Shown piece by piece: positions 11,630 to 25,200 of a stretch of DNA of 64,000 bases (positions are counted from its first letter, which is position 1; the number at the start of each line of letters is the position of its first letter). A model generated the notes under the pieces. It was not told the DNA's origin. It saw nothing but the letters and a program-made list of their open reading frames with translations, and did not search any database. This stretch comes from Anisus vortex (taxonomy: Eukaryota > Mollusca > Gastropoda > Planorbidae): contig OX421506.1 of NCBI GenBank assembly GCA_949126835.1, positions 25,939,301 through 26,003,300 on the forward strand, written 5' to 3'. Made by a program: the position numbers and the translations under genes.

Positions 11630-11862
11630 TTTTCTCTTTGTATTTTTGTTAACACCAGCCAACGTATGTTTATCCTTTCTCTTTGTATCTGTGTTAACAT
11701 CAGCCAACGTATGTTTATCCTTTCTCTTTGTATTTTTTTAAACATCAGCCAACGCATGTTTATCCTTTCTCTTTGTATTTTTGTTAACATCAGCCAACGT
11801 ATGTTTATCCTTTCTCTTTGTATTTTTTTTAACATCAGCCAACGTACGTTTATCCTTTAGAA
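11630..11862. repeat. 45-bp minisatellite
   Basis: About five copies of a 45-46-bp unit with TATCCTTTCTCTTTGTAT, a T run, then AACATCAGCCAACGTATG. Open frames on both strands arise from the repeat length being divisible by three. Confidence 0.92.
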
Positions 11863-12129
11863 TCAATATTTAGTTATATTTTAATTTAATTTTTATTTTT
11901 TTCATTGGCAACATAATTTGAAGAGCACCATACTGATGTACAAACATCACAGTGGAACTATATTAATATTATTTCCAACAATAAACTATTTTCAAAGTGA
12001 TGATTTTTGTCAACTTCTATTTATAAATGATTTGAAGTTGTAATCTTTTGGAAAGTGTTCAGTAAGCTCTGCCTTGTTTGTGTGTCCATCATTTAATTTA
12101 CATATAATTTAAATTAATCTAAACATGTC

Positions 12130-12570
12130 ATTAGGGTGAAGAGAAACAGTGAAATGTTTGTCTCACTGATCAGTAGAATGAAGAAAAACGGATAAGACCA
12201 TGTCTCACTGACTTACATTGGTCAAGAAAAGCAGAGACAGCCTTGTCTCACTGGCTATATTGGTCAAGAAAAGCACAGATAGCCTTGTCTCACTGGCTAT
12301 ATTGGTCAAGAAAAGCACAGATAGCCTTGTCTCACGGGCTATATTGGTCAAGAAAAGCAGAGACAGCCTTGTCTCACTGGCTATATTGGTCAAGAAAAGC
12401 ACAGATAGCCTTGTCTCACTGGCTATATTGGACAAGAAAAGCACAGATAGCCTTGTCTCACTGGCTATATTGGTCAAGAAAAGCAGAGACAGCCTTGTCT
12501 CACTGGCTATATTGGTAAAAAAAAGCACAGATAGCCTTGTCTCACTGGCTATGTTCGTCAAAAAAATGTG
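12130..12570. repeat. 42-bp minisatellite
   Basis: About eight good copies from 12,215 of a 42-bp unit (GGTCAAGAAAAGCACAGATA, then GCCTTGTCTCACTGGCTATATT), preceded by two or three decayed ones. AGAGACAGCC and ACAGATAGCC variants alternate in patches, suggesting duplication of multi-unit blocks. Fourteen codons per unit keeps frames open on both strands. Confidence 0.92.
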
Positions 12571-14472
12571 TAGCTTCATGGGTGAGGTATCCAACTACAC
12601 CATCGAGAAGGGCTGTGTAGGCCAACCCGGGAGAGGCAATCCCTGCCTATTGCAATGCGGTTGGCTGTTGTAGCTGTATATAATTTTATATAATATATAA
12701 TTTTAATTGTCCTTTTATTAATCAAGACGAGCAATTTAGAGCTACGTTAAGCAATATCCTATTATAGCTTGAATAGCGACAGTAAGCATTATATACCTAA
12801 TTTTTTTTCGATACATAACTAGTTCTAAACGTTAATTTTTGTAACAGAGCGCTACCTAGGTACTTAGTATAAAGTGTGTTTTAATGGTCTTAAATTACAA
12901 CAACTATAATAACATTAAAAAAAAACACAATGCCTTTAGTAAAATACTACGTGTAAAGAACTTCTAAAAATATGTCGGCCCACAAAGGCTAGTCAAAGAT
13001 AGTTGGGAGCAACTGCACATGTCAGTACCGCCCCTTTTCCATGACAACCGGGGGCAGAGTAAAGAGGTCTATAAATATTATTTGCGTAAGTAAAGGTTTT
13101 TAATTGAGGAATAATAGTCTTTAAATCGTAACTTACATATAATCGAAGTGTCTAGACACTTCCAACTATTTCCAATCACACGTTTTTTTCCAAAGAATCT
13201 ACGAGGAAAAACTTGAGTCTATGTCTGATACGTTGAAGGAAAGGATCTTATTATGAAGTACTCGTTTTTTTTAAATTAAATATTCATTCAGCTTTAGCTC
13301 GGTCGCTATTATCGGCTCGGGTTCCTTATAGTGACTGTTAAGACAGCGACAGTCAGTTGAGCGAATATACAATAGCGTTTGTATTAAAACAGCGACTGTC
13401 ATAACAACTACCACAATGTAGCGATTGTAATAAAAGAGCGATTGTCATAAGTTGATATTCAAAGCGTTCGGGTGTGATTTCATTTATTCAATGATAAACC
13501 ATTTTAAATATTTTTAGCTTATTAAGATTTTTAGATGTACATATTATTATTGAGACAGTTTAACCATTATTTTAATAATAAAATTCAGTTGTTACACAAG
13601 ATTTGAGCTTCAAAAGTATTAGATTACACATTCAAACATGTTTAGTTCATTTCAGAGTACAATCTTCTTTCTTTTTCAGTACTTTTTTTTTTGTTTTTTG
13701 TTTTCTCATTTTCCTTCCGTTATTTTGCTACTCCTCTGTAACTAATCATCCTACTAGGCTGAAATGTGGCAGTTTTCTTTATCACTATGTTTTCTTAAAT
13801 CACATGCAAGTTTCGTTGTGAAATTGGTTTTAATTTTGAATTTGTATGTGCCAATATGCAATTTTTTAATACTGTTTTAGGAGAACTTTTCTAATTTTTT
13901 TTTTAATGAATCTATCAGCAAAATCATGCATGGAGAGATAGATTTTATGTAAAATCAAAAGCAATAACAGAAAACATAATTGAACATAAACATAATTAAT
14001 CATTATTATCTTATTTGTAAATGAAAGTTATAAGAACTTAAACAAAACTCTTTGTCTGCCATTTTTTATGATTGCTATGGCAAAAAAAAAATATCTAAAA
14101 AATGTGTCACCCCAAGTATACATAAAACACGCAGCTGAAGCTGATATGGTAATTTAAAATTGTCAGGTAAGCCAAATTAAAAAAAATTTTTTATTGTAGA
14201 CAGCTGTCCAAACTTATAGTTTTGACTTGCCTGCGAAAATGACTGACTGTCTATGCATCCTTACTTCTGTCGTATAGAAGTATAGTCTGTAGCGTATACG
14301 AATAAAACAGAACAAATTTACTACGTCTATTTGTAATTAATTATTTTTTTTCTTGTACTGCATAACCCCCCCCCCCCCCCCTTTGCTCTCTGTACAATTA
14401 CAAGAATTAGACTAATACACGCAAGGAATAAATATAGACACAACTTTCATAGAGTTGTCAGTAGGTTTTATT
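12571..14472. other. Non-coding stretch, nothing recognised
   Basis: AT-rich DNA. About 13,290-13,450 has loosely repeated short phrases around AGCGACTGTCA / AGCGATTGTAATAA, and a C17 tract lies near 14,366-14,382. No exon, RNA gene or known element could be supported. Confidence 0.5.
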
Positions 14473-14700
14473 ATTTATCAACATCATCATCAATCCCCTG
14501 ACCGTTGTGGTCGTTGGCGGGAGCGAATGGTCACATCAGCAGTCAACTTTCTCCACCATTGTCAATAGTTCAGTCAACTGCAGGCCGCGACCAATACTTT
14601 ACATTGTCGAACCAGCATCTCCGCTGACGGCCTCTCCGACGTCCACCTTCTTCCTTGCCTTGGAGGATTGTTTTTGGCAGGTTATTATGCGCAAAACATT
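14473..14700 (-). pseudogene. LINE C-terminal fragment
   Basis: Minus-strand translation gives KTILQGKEEGGRRRGRQRRC, then WFDNVKYW, then stops. This is the C-terminal signature of RTE/jockey-type polyproteins (consensus KTILQGxxEGxRRRGRQxxxWxDNIKEWTG). Only this tail is present. Confidence 0.7.
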
Positions 14701-15074
14701 TATACATGTATTATTCATACTGTACATTAAATATTTCTAAGCTTGGATTTCTATTATGCGATCGCTTGTTGTTAAATCTTAAATATGTTCAAATAAAAAA
14801 AAATATTACGAAGGTTTAGTTCATAAAAAGCTTAAAAAGGAAGTCTCAATTATTTTAGTTTGTATAAAAATGTTAAACAATGAATTATGTTTTAAATAGT
14901 GTTTACGCTAATAAAAGAATAATTGATAATTTTATTTTGTTCTCAGATCTGCCCCGTCAAAATGGTATTCGTAACTACAGTGATGAGGTAATAAGTTAAC
15001 ATGATAAGTCCGTATCTATAAATTCAAAATAAACAATAAGAGGCTTTAAGTCAGTTAATCTATATATTATATAT

Positions 15075-15290
15075 CAAGTAGACTGTGTGTGTTTGTTCAA
15101 CCAATCGAATTAGTTAATTTAATTACACGTGACCTTATTGTCTCTTATTATACTTTTCTTATTTCACTCCGGACATGTGTCTTCGCTTGCTAAGTGGTTT
15201 ACGTATCGGACTGCCATACGTGCGACTCGGGTTCGATTCTCCAGTTAGTCTAAAACCTTATTTTTCTACATATTTCCCTTAATTAAAATT
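15075..15290 (+). mobile_element. tRNA-like SINE, second family
   Basis: CTTCGCTTGCTAAGTGGTTTACG and GACTCGGGTTCGATTCTCCAG (B box) resemble a tRNA-derived head, followed by TTAGTCTA and AT-rich sequence. A relative occurs in both arms of the large palindrome (about 47,985-48,065 and 56,140-56,215; CCCGGGTTCGATTTTCCAG, then TTAGACTA). No true tRNA gene is claimed because the cloverleaf is not convincing. Confidence 0.5.
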
Positions 15291-15622
15291 ACTTTAAAAA
15301 ATGATTGTAAATCTACGAGCATCATCGGGCAATTTACCTTTCTATTAAATAAAAAGACTTGCCTATTTTTTAACCGATTATAATTTTTATTTCAAATTAC
15401 TTCTAAAAGTCTTCAGTAAAAAATAATAATTGTCTTTATAATTATTATATTTATATCTTTCCGTTCATTGTAGTTTATAAAAATTGTATCTGTAGCTTAC
15501 ACAGGCCTGCTTTATTTTCCCCCAGGCAAAGCCGGGCAATTAAGCCTGTTGTAAATATAAAAGAAGTTTTAATCGTGTTCGTTAACTCTTGACGCACTAT
15601 TTATTTCAGGCCATATGCTTTA

Positions 15623-16237
15623 ATGAGGAAATGTTATCAAACACTTTTTGTACTGTATCTTGTACAGTTCACAATCTCATATAATGTATACTTGTGTAAG
15701 AATAAATCAAAACCCATTGGCAGCTATGCTTGGAACAGAACTGCTCTATCACCACTAGACTACCAGGTCAGCTTTTGTCCAATGCGATGCCGAGGTGAAG
15801 TGGCAGTGAGGCCTATTGATTATAGGGGCATGAACGAACATTGTAATTTAATTTGTGTAATTTGTTACTGCCAAAGACCTGCCTGTGAAATCTATAACAT
15901 CTGCTGCCCGGATATATCTGTACCTTTTCTGCGTTTTCAAACCGATAACTTTCTGCCCAGCGGCTTCTCTCACCCTAACCCTAACCCAATCTTAGACTAT
16001 ACAAGAAATTCTACACCCAAGCTCGGCTGTGATATTTTAGATGGGGGAAGCGAAGCATATCTCTACATTCGTTCCTGCTTGCCAGACTATACAGAGAATA
16101 CAACACTGTTAGATCTGTGTGAAAGAGACAGAGACAAACATGAGGAGACAATTGAGACGTTTACAAGAGTTGTGGACCATTCAACAAACGTTACTTACAA
16201 AAACATGTTCTGTGCAATTTGTAATAACGTGGAAAAT
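15623..16237 (+). CDS. Receptor exon 1 (signal peptide and first Cys region)
   Basis: Encodes residues 1-205, ending phase 0 at the donor AAT|GTAAGT. The start is the Met of MRKCYQTLFVLYLVQFTISY, a good signal peptide. At least 17 cysteines and several N-glycosylation sequons (for example NRT, NTT, NVT) mark an extracellular segment. The open frame runs past the donor to 16,294, but that extension is intronic. Confidence 0.88.
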
Positions 16238-19200
16238 GTAAGTTTAAAATCATCTAAACAAATTGTTTTAGACAAATGTATATTAAGCCATTAGAATTAT
16301 GTAAGCTTATTTTAAAATACAATACGTTTTTTCTTCTAAAGGTTAGTATACACATAAACATTTTATTGTATTCGCTATAGTTCACAATCTGTTAAATCAC
16401 ATTCTAAAAAATATTATTAAAATATGTATGCATAAAACGATTAATGTTCATAATATAACGTATTTTTAATTTCATTATAGTAACAAAAAAATAGCAACTA
16501 CAACAGAACATCATTTAATCTGATGAATAACATTAAAAACCATTGAATAATTATAATTTGCCTAATTCAACCATAATGTAACACATTTAAATATTATTCT
16601 ACCGACATATCTTCTTTGAGCTCTTGCGTTTGAAATAGTCTTTTAATTATATAGAATACAATTTCAACACAGATATTTTTTTCTTAGGCTACAACTATTC
16701 GATATAATTTAATTTCTATAATAGTTTTAGATTTTCAACATTTTCATTAAATGCAGTTTTTTTTTGTTTTTTTTTTTAAATAAAAGTTTACATCATTACC
16801 AACTTATATGGTGTCTACGAGTTCATTGGCAATATTAAAAGCAAGAAACAGAAACGAGTTGCTGCAAATACAGCTGATGGAAGGTGCCACCTATATAAAC
16901 ATATTCCCAGAAGGCATAGCACATTTCGATTGCCTGACAGTTAAGTAAGTAACCATTTTCTCTAGATTTAATGATAGATTAGTATGTACCTAGTACATAG
17001 TACATAGTATCTAGTTATTAATTTACCTAGTTCTTTTTTCCATTTCCCTTACTTAAAAATCTTTTTTTTTAAAGAATTACATCATTTTATTCAATATTTA
17101 GAAGTGCAATAAATAATTATGCAAGAAATGACATTTTTAGAAATGCAACTAATGTTCCGATAAACATTGGAGTACAAATATTAAAACTTATTTCGCGGAA
17201 ACAAACACATCTTACCTTGTATTTGATAGACGCACCTTCAATATAACGATTATTATTGTGCCCTACGCTCACCCAAGGGCTTAGTCTAATTAGTTTTTAA
17301 AATGATGTCAAATTATTATGGTTTATTCAGGTAATCCATTCCATGCCCGGATGCCACTCGGGAAGAACGAGTCGTTTTTTTTTTTGCAATTGTTTTTGCA
17401 TATGGGATAAGATAATTGTTTTGTCCCTACGTCTAGCTGAGCATAGTAATATATTGTTATTGTGTTGTAATATATTGTTATTGTGTTGTAATATATTGTT
17501 ATTGTGTTGTATTTCTAAGTTATAATTTAAGGCCGTATTTTTATTACCACTTTAGTCTTCGCCCTCCCGTCCTCTAGTGTCTCTGGGTTTAGTTATTGAA
17601 CTATGAGTGTTACAAACGAACCGAGCTGTCGGAAAAAGACATCATAAGAGTCTTAACGGTCAACCAGACTATAAAACAGGTGATTGTAAGTTCAGACATC
17701 AACACGTTTTCCTAACCGTATCATAACTGTATCTACAGAGACCAAGATCCGTCGGTTGCAGATGAGTGTCGGGTACCCAGCGAGACAAATGATGTTGTCG
17801 AAGACATTGCCATGGCATGTCGGGAATTGTCTGGGTATAACTATCAGGTCTACGACTCAGAAAGTGGAATCCTGTATAAAAATATATTCTGTGCAATATG
17901 CCATAAGGTATTTCATTTATATTTCAATCTGTATACCCGTTTGTATGTACATATTTATCATACCGGAACCCCACTTCTCTTTGTTACGATCAAAGTTGGT
18001 AAGGGTTAACATTTGTCCAGTACGAATTGTATAATATTTGTCCGCCCATACAATAACATCGCTCAGCTGATGACGTAAACTATTTTTGCCATGCTTAAAT
18101 GCAGTTTGGGCACGGTGGCCGAGAGGCAGAGCGTTTGACTGGCGATCCGAAGGTTCTGTGTTCAAATCCTGGTGGAGGCATGGATCTTTTCCCAGGATGG
18201 TGTCTTTGAGCCTACCCAGCTCTGATGGGTACCTTACAATAGTTGGGGTAAAGTAAAGGCGGCTGGGCATGTATGGCGTGGCCACAGAAACTGGTAAACG
18301 CTGCTTCACCAGCCCTAAGATCAGTATTGTCCAAAGGGTACTTTACCTTATGGCAGTCGAGGGATTCGTTTTGTCAGAGCCAGTAAGGTTTTTAATTGTA
18401 TTCACTTAAATTGTATGTCAGCTCATTTTTATACTATGTTTGGCATATTACTATTATTACACTGTTACATGAATAACGCCTGTGCAGGACGAGTCCCCAC
18501 TATTGACAAGTCTTAAATATTATGCATGCATAAAGGTTGAAGTGTAAAACATTACATTTCCTGTCGCATTCGTTCTTTTGCTTCAAAACATGTATGTGTG
18601 CTTCGTACTGGCTGCACGAGAAAATGCAGGGAGTTTAAAAATTTCATTTCATTTCCAAAAGATGTCGCCAAAAGGAAACGATGGATTGTGAATGTCAGAT
18701 TTGAAGAATCACCTGTTTATAATCTCACACTTATTGCTTGATGCAAAAGAATTTCCGTTTTATTTTTGTTTTTATAAATCTACGCATTGTGTTTTTTTAA
18801 TAACCAAGGAGGCAATTCTTCACTAATTTGTTTTATAAACCGAGCTAAATTTAACTTAACGCGACGAACACTTGAGTATTAATGATCGCCTACTTACTTT
18901 TGATGTTCAAAACGGATTCCTCATAACTATAACATTGTAGCCTTTTTATATTTCTAAAATAACAGAACTGGCAGTCGAGGTTGAAATCAATTGTCAAAGA
19001 CCAGCAAAAGCATGTTGTTTTTCTACGAAAATGGCGTGCAATGGCACCGGAAGTTAATTTTCTCTTCCATTTAATACTGACTAAGACCTGCCAATAGCGT
19101 GCATGCAAGACAGGTCATATGTCTGCACGTATTACTTGACGTAAAATGTCAATCTTAGTAAATTATATTATATCAATACGCCTATGTCCAGGTGACATCT

Positions 19201-22200
19201 CGTAGAAATTTATAGTTTAGATCCTCCCATGCATGTACGTGACTCAATAATAATTGTAACGATTCTAGTGTATAACGTATTGGTTTTTCTGTCTCAAATC
19301 GGCTTCCATACACAATTTGTTTATCATTTCCAACGTCGAACAATATAAGAATAACGGTCGAGCGTTTGAAGATATATAATGAACTGTTTATTTACTTTAA
19401 GATATATTACGTGTAGAAGTATAACAACATGTGTACAAATATGCAACAAACCAACAAAAACAAAGTCCGAACACAATAACTAAATCATGTCCGCTTCATA
19501 CTAAATCAAATCAAGAACTGGACTTAATTAAAGGTTAAGCGATCTTATTCGATTCTAGCTATTCCCGCAACATTACACGCGTCGAAGAAATATTTCCATT
19601 GGTGCTTCAATACAAAAGTTTAATTGAGCATGCACTGATCATTCACAGTCATGTACTACCTTCGTGACTCGATAAGACTTTATCCTCAAATAACATTTTT
19701 AAAAAAGAAAATATAATTCTGATGTCTCAATAAACACAGCAGAGGATTTAGCAATTCATTAATAATTTTAAAAATCTACTGAATTATTTACATTTATAAC
19801 ACCATTTGAAGCGACATAAGTTTGAGATTTTATTGTATCTATTTCTAGCAGTCTATACCCAAAGATTATTCAGTTTGTGGCTGTTTTGGTGGTGAATTTG
19901 CCATCTGGCCCTTGCCGTTCTCAATATTGCTGGAAGTGACACACGCTCTGAAATTGACACCGAAACTTAAAAAGCACGTTTATACTTCCAGAAACTCAAA
20001 TTGCTCAAACTATGAATGGCCTTCACCCGATGTAAGTAGAAGTTGTATAATTTTTAATAGGGCAGCATCACCATTTGTAGTTATTAACCCTTCCCGTACC
20101 GACCTACTTCTATCTATGCTGCCTTCAGTTCCGCTATATACGCGCCCGGGACTGTAAGGGTTAAGGTGTATTGTATTTAAACATATACACTATTAATTAC
20201 AGATCTCATTGGGTGTGTCCCGTTTCGATCCTCTTTCTTATGTAAATCTTAGAAATAATCATTAGTGGCTTTTTTCTCTCTATCATAACTTCAGGGCAAC
20301 TGTCTTGCAATCTTCTGTTCTGCTGGTAAGAGATTATATAACAGTGAATGTACAGAGGCTATAGAAGAGATTAGAGGACTCGGGTATCGGCTGTCTCTCT
20401 GGATGATCCCACTGTATAGTGATGACAATAATACGGATGCTGTTTTGATCGGTTTAATCACACAGGTACGGATACAATTACAATATGTACGTATTTTTAT
20501 TTTTAAAAAGTGTAATTTTTTTTTACACAAGATTTGTTCGATGGGGCAAACGAAGTATCGTTTACTAGTTTCCCTAAATGCAAATACTCGGTCAATGTGC
20601 GGACATCACAACAGTTACGACTTCCGGTTCGGGCTAGTACGCTTAATTCATATCACGGATAAGTTTTTCAATATATTTTCTATATTTATATAACTAACAC
20701 CCATTTAAACTTTATACTAACCTTTAATTAAGTTAATACTTAGTATATGTATATTGCAAATACTATTAAATAGAATAATTGCTCGTAACAGTGAGCTTAA
20801 AGTATTATTTATACTTGGCGCTTCGGAGGCCGCCATATTGACCCCATATTCGAATTGTTTGTTTACAATTACTGGTCTAGGAGTCTAGGCCAGGTTTAAA
20901 ATAATATAACTTAAGCACAATTATAATAAATAATAAAGAAACTCAGACAAATAAACACATATTATAGTAATAAAACATAATTAATTATATAAGAGACAAA
21001 TAATAACATTCGTTTTATTAGTATTTAAACAATACAATCGCCACTAGACCTATATAAGAATATAAGGTTACCAAATTATTAAATCTTAGCCTAAATCTAA
21101 ATTCTAAGTAGTAACAGGCCTATAGCCTATTGTCCCTAGGCTATAGCCTATTTACAAAACAATAAACATCAATTAGAACTACTATATTTAATTATAAAAT
21201 ACACCAAACTATTAAATAAAAGTATTAAAAAAGGAAATGAAACTTGTAATCCTAGTCTTAGCCCTAGTTCTGGTAAGGGCACTAAAACTACCCAAACATG
21301 AAATTGTCCATAAGCAGATAATAATTAATCACCACAACATTAAAGATATTGACAACACTCATGCTTATATCCTCCTAAAAAAGATCTCCCTAAACCATTT
21401 TAAACACAAAATTTGCAGGTACAGACAAAATCATTTAGTACTATTGTTGCTCTTGGCTGGCGATGTAGAATCCAACCCAGGCCCAGTCAAGACAGTTAGA
21501 GATAGATGTAACATTTGCAGTAAGCCATGCACAGCAAAACAACGAGCCATTCAATGTGACACCTGTGATGAATGGTACCATGCTGCATGCTTGCATATGA
21601 ACACCCCAATTTATATAGCATTAGGAAATAAAGATGCCTCTTGGCACTGTGTACAGTGTGGGTTGCCACAATTTAGTTCAGGTCTGTTTAATTCTCATGA
21701 CCTGGATACCACTAACCCCTACAGTGCCTTGACAAGCCCAGAAGTTAATAATTTAGACCTAAATAAACCCTTAGCTAGATCAACACCAATAAAAAAAAGT
21801 AAAAAGACACTCTTTAACACTAAATCCCATAAAACCCCAAATCAGTATCACCTCAAAACTCTTACAATAAATTTCCAAAGCATTAAAAATAAAAAAGCTG
21901 ATTTGGAACTTTTAATAAATAATGAAGAACCAGACATAATTGCAGGTTCCGAAACATGGCTTAGCCCAGATATTTACAACACAGAGATATTCAATAATAA
22001 TTATGAAATTTTTAGGAAAGATAGGTCAGACAGGCATGGAGGAGTCTTACTAGCCATAAAATCTACCCTAATAGCTGAAGAAATTAAATTAGAACCTCAA
22101 AATAACATAGAGTCAGTATTTTGTAAAATAAGCAGACCTAATTCCAAACCACTAATTGTAGGCAGTGTTTACAGACCACCAAACTCAACATCAGAGTACA

Positions 22201-25200
22201 TGTCTGATCTGTGTAATCAGCTGACAAGTATTGAAACTAAATATAAAAATGCTATAATTTGGATAATGGGGGACTTCAACCTCCCTGATATAAATTGGAA
22301 TAGCTACTCTATAGAAAAGCACCAAAACACAAAAGAAATAAATGAAATGTTTATCAATACCATCCAAAATCTAAACTTAGACCAAATTAATAAAAAACCA
22401 ACAAGAAACCATAATATACTAGATTTATTTTTAACGAACAGACCAGGACTAGTATTAGATTATGAAATAATCCCTGGACTTTCAGATCATGATATTGTCA
22501 AAGTAAATAACAAAATAAAAATCCAAATTAGCAAGAAACCTAAAAGAATAATTTATCTCTGGAATAAATGTAACACAACAGAACTACATCAAGCAGCAAT
22601 AAAATTCCAAACCAATTTTCTTACTAAATACAATATAGATAGTCCAGTTGAAGATATTTGGCAATTTATAAAAACCAACTTAAAAGCAATAATGGCTGAC
22701 TCTGTGCCAACAAAACAAACATCAAATAAAATTAACAAATGTTGGTTTAACACTAAACTAAAGAAACTGTGTAAACAAAAAGAAAATCTATTCAAAAAGT
22801 TTAAGGCAACTAATTCAATTAGACTACATAAAAAATACCTAAAAATTAAACATTTAACTCAGAAACTAAGCAGACAGCTGCAGAATGAATATGTAAACAA
22901 TGTAATTTCTAAAGATAATAATAAAAACTTATGGTCCTACATTAAATCAAGAAAAATGGACACTACAGGCATAGCTCCACTAAAAGGCCAAAACAATGAA
23001 ACTTATAATGATAATGAAACTAAAGCTAATATCCTAAACACACACTTTGCATCATCTTTTTCAAATCCAGGTGACAAAGAAATATTCATAAATTTAAACA
23101 AACTAGAAGAGATAGGAAATATAAATGTAGATGAAAAAGGCATTAAACAACTCCTAACCAACTTAAAAGTAAACAAAGCTTCTGGTCCAGATGAAATACC
23201 AGCAAGACTGCTTAAAGAACTAACTAATGAAATATCTCCAATCTTTAAAATACTTTTCCAGGCCTCTCTAAACCAGGGCAAAGTGCCCAAAGATTGGAAA
23301 TTAGCCAATGTAACCCCCCTTTTCAAAAAAGGAGATAAATCTGACCCCGGAAATTATAGACCTGTTTCTCTAACAAGCATAACATGTAAATTACTTGAAC
23401 ATATAATATATAGTAGTATAGTAAATCACCTAGACAAACTAAATGCACTGTGCCCACACCAACATGGGTTCAGGAAAAATAGATCATGTGAGACTCAATT
23501 AATAGGCTTAATAGATGACTTGTCTAAGGGATTAGATAATAACAACCAAATTGATGCTATATTACTAGATTTTTCAAAAGCATTTGATAAAGTTCATCAT
23601 TCTAGTCTTCTTAAAAAACTTAAATACTTTGGCATCTCTGGTCCCTTACATCAGTGGATTCAGGACTTTCTTATAGGCAGAGAACAAACAGTGATAATAA
23701 ATGGCTCTAAGTCATCACCAATAACAGTAAACTCAGGAGTTCCACAAGGAACTGTTCTAGGGCCCCTACTATTTCTAATTTACATTAATGATCTGCCAAA
23801 TTGCATCAACACAGGCACAAAAGTAAGATTATTTGCAGATGATTGCATAATTTATAGAATAATAAAGACAGGAAAAGATAGTGAACTTTTACAAAAAGAC
23901 CTAGATGAACTACAAAAATGGGAATCAAACTGGAGTATGTCTTTTCACCCAGAAAAATGCCAACTAATAAGGGTATCCAAGAAAAAGAAACAAATAATAA
24001 CAAACTACTTCATTCATGGTAAAGAACTAACTCAAACTAGCAATGCTAAGTATCTAGGAGTAATAATAAATGATAAGTTATCTTGGAACCCTCACATTGA
24101 TGAAGTAATTAAAAAATCAAACAAAACATTAGGATTCATGAAAAGGAACTTTTACAAATGTAATAAGAATATAAAACTAAAATGCTATCTCACATTAGTT
24201 AGGCCTATACTAGAATATGCAGGATCTGTATGGGACCCATCAACTAAAGAAAACATTAAAAAATTAGAACAAATTCAAAAAAGAGCTGCAAGGTTTATAA
24301 CTAGTGAATATTCCCCATTGACAAGAGTAACACCATTAATCAAATCACTAAACCTAGAAACACTAGAGGACAGAAGGGCAAAGAGTAAAGTAGTAATAAT
24401 ACATAAGGCATTAAACTCTAATTTAGAAATACAACCCAATAACAATCTGTTGCAAAGCTCAGATAAACATAAAGACAAAAACACCTTCCTTGTCCCTTAT
24501 GCGAGAACAAATGCATATAAGTACTCTTTCTTCCCGAGTGGCATTCGGGCATGGAATGGGTTGCCTGAACAAACCAGGAAAACCAATAACCTAACATCAT
24601 TTAAAACATTAATAAAAATGCAAGACTAGACTCGGACCACGGATGAGCGTAGGACGCAATAATCTTCTTTATAGAAGGAGCGTCTGTAATGTATAAGATA
24701 AGATAAGATCACAACGCGCGGCTGTCTTTTTCCCCATATAATAAATGTCAAGTACCATTAAGAGACGCGAAACTTAGTACTTATCTGTTAATTGATATGA
24801 AAAGTTTTCATCGTCAACAAAATTATATTCCTTTATTTATTTCTATAAATCATTTTATGAACAAATATATTTAGTCTTTTTTTTTTACCAATTAAAAGAC
24901 TTGATCTAATGCAGGGGTAGGCAACCAACGCTAAGCGGGTCAGACTTGGCACGCTCAGGGATTTTCATTGGCAATGTATTTTTATTGTATTACCAATGAT
25001 ATTTGAAATGTATAAATTAAATGTCAGCGTGGGAATACTTATTAGTTGTTGTTTTTATTTTAAAGTAATTAAGTATGTAAGTATTCCCACGTTGACATTT
25101 AATTTATACATTTCAAATATCATTGGTAATACAATAAAAATACATTGGTAATATATTGACAATAAATTAATTGGTAATGCAAAGGCGTTTTTAAATAAGC

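Noticed and set aside
11605..11860. Repetitive open frames on both strands
   Set aside because: 45-bp minisatellite; same explanation.
5895..12570. A CRISPR array
   Set aside because: Tandem units without unique spacers in a eukaryotic genome; these are minisatellites.
12205..12673. Long repetitive open frames on both strands
   Set aside because: 42-bp tandem repeat divisible by three; frames are open on both strands for that reason alone.
15180..15245. A functional tRNA gene
   Set aside because: B-box-like sequence but no convincing cloverleaf; relatives occur inside the palindrome arms as repeats.
16238..16294. Extension of receptor exon 1 to a stop at 16,294
   Set aside because: A strong donor at 16,238 joins in phase to a downstream exon that continues the protein; the extension has no similarity to the receptor.
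22589..24600. Minus-strand frames inside the LINE
   Set aside because: Shadows of the 1130-codon frame, which has all expected catalytic motifs.
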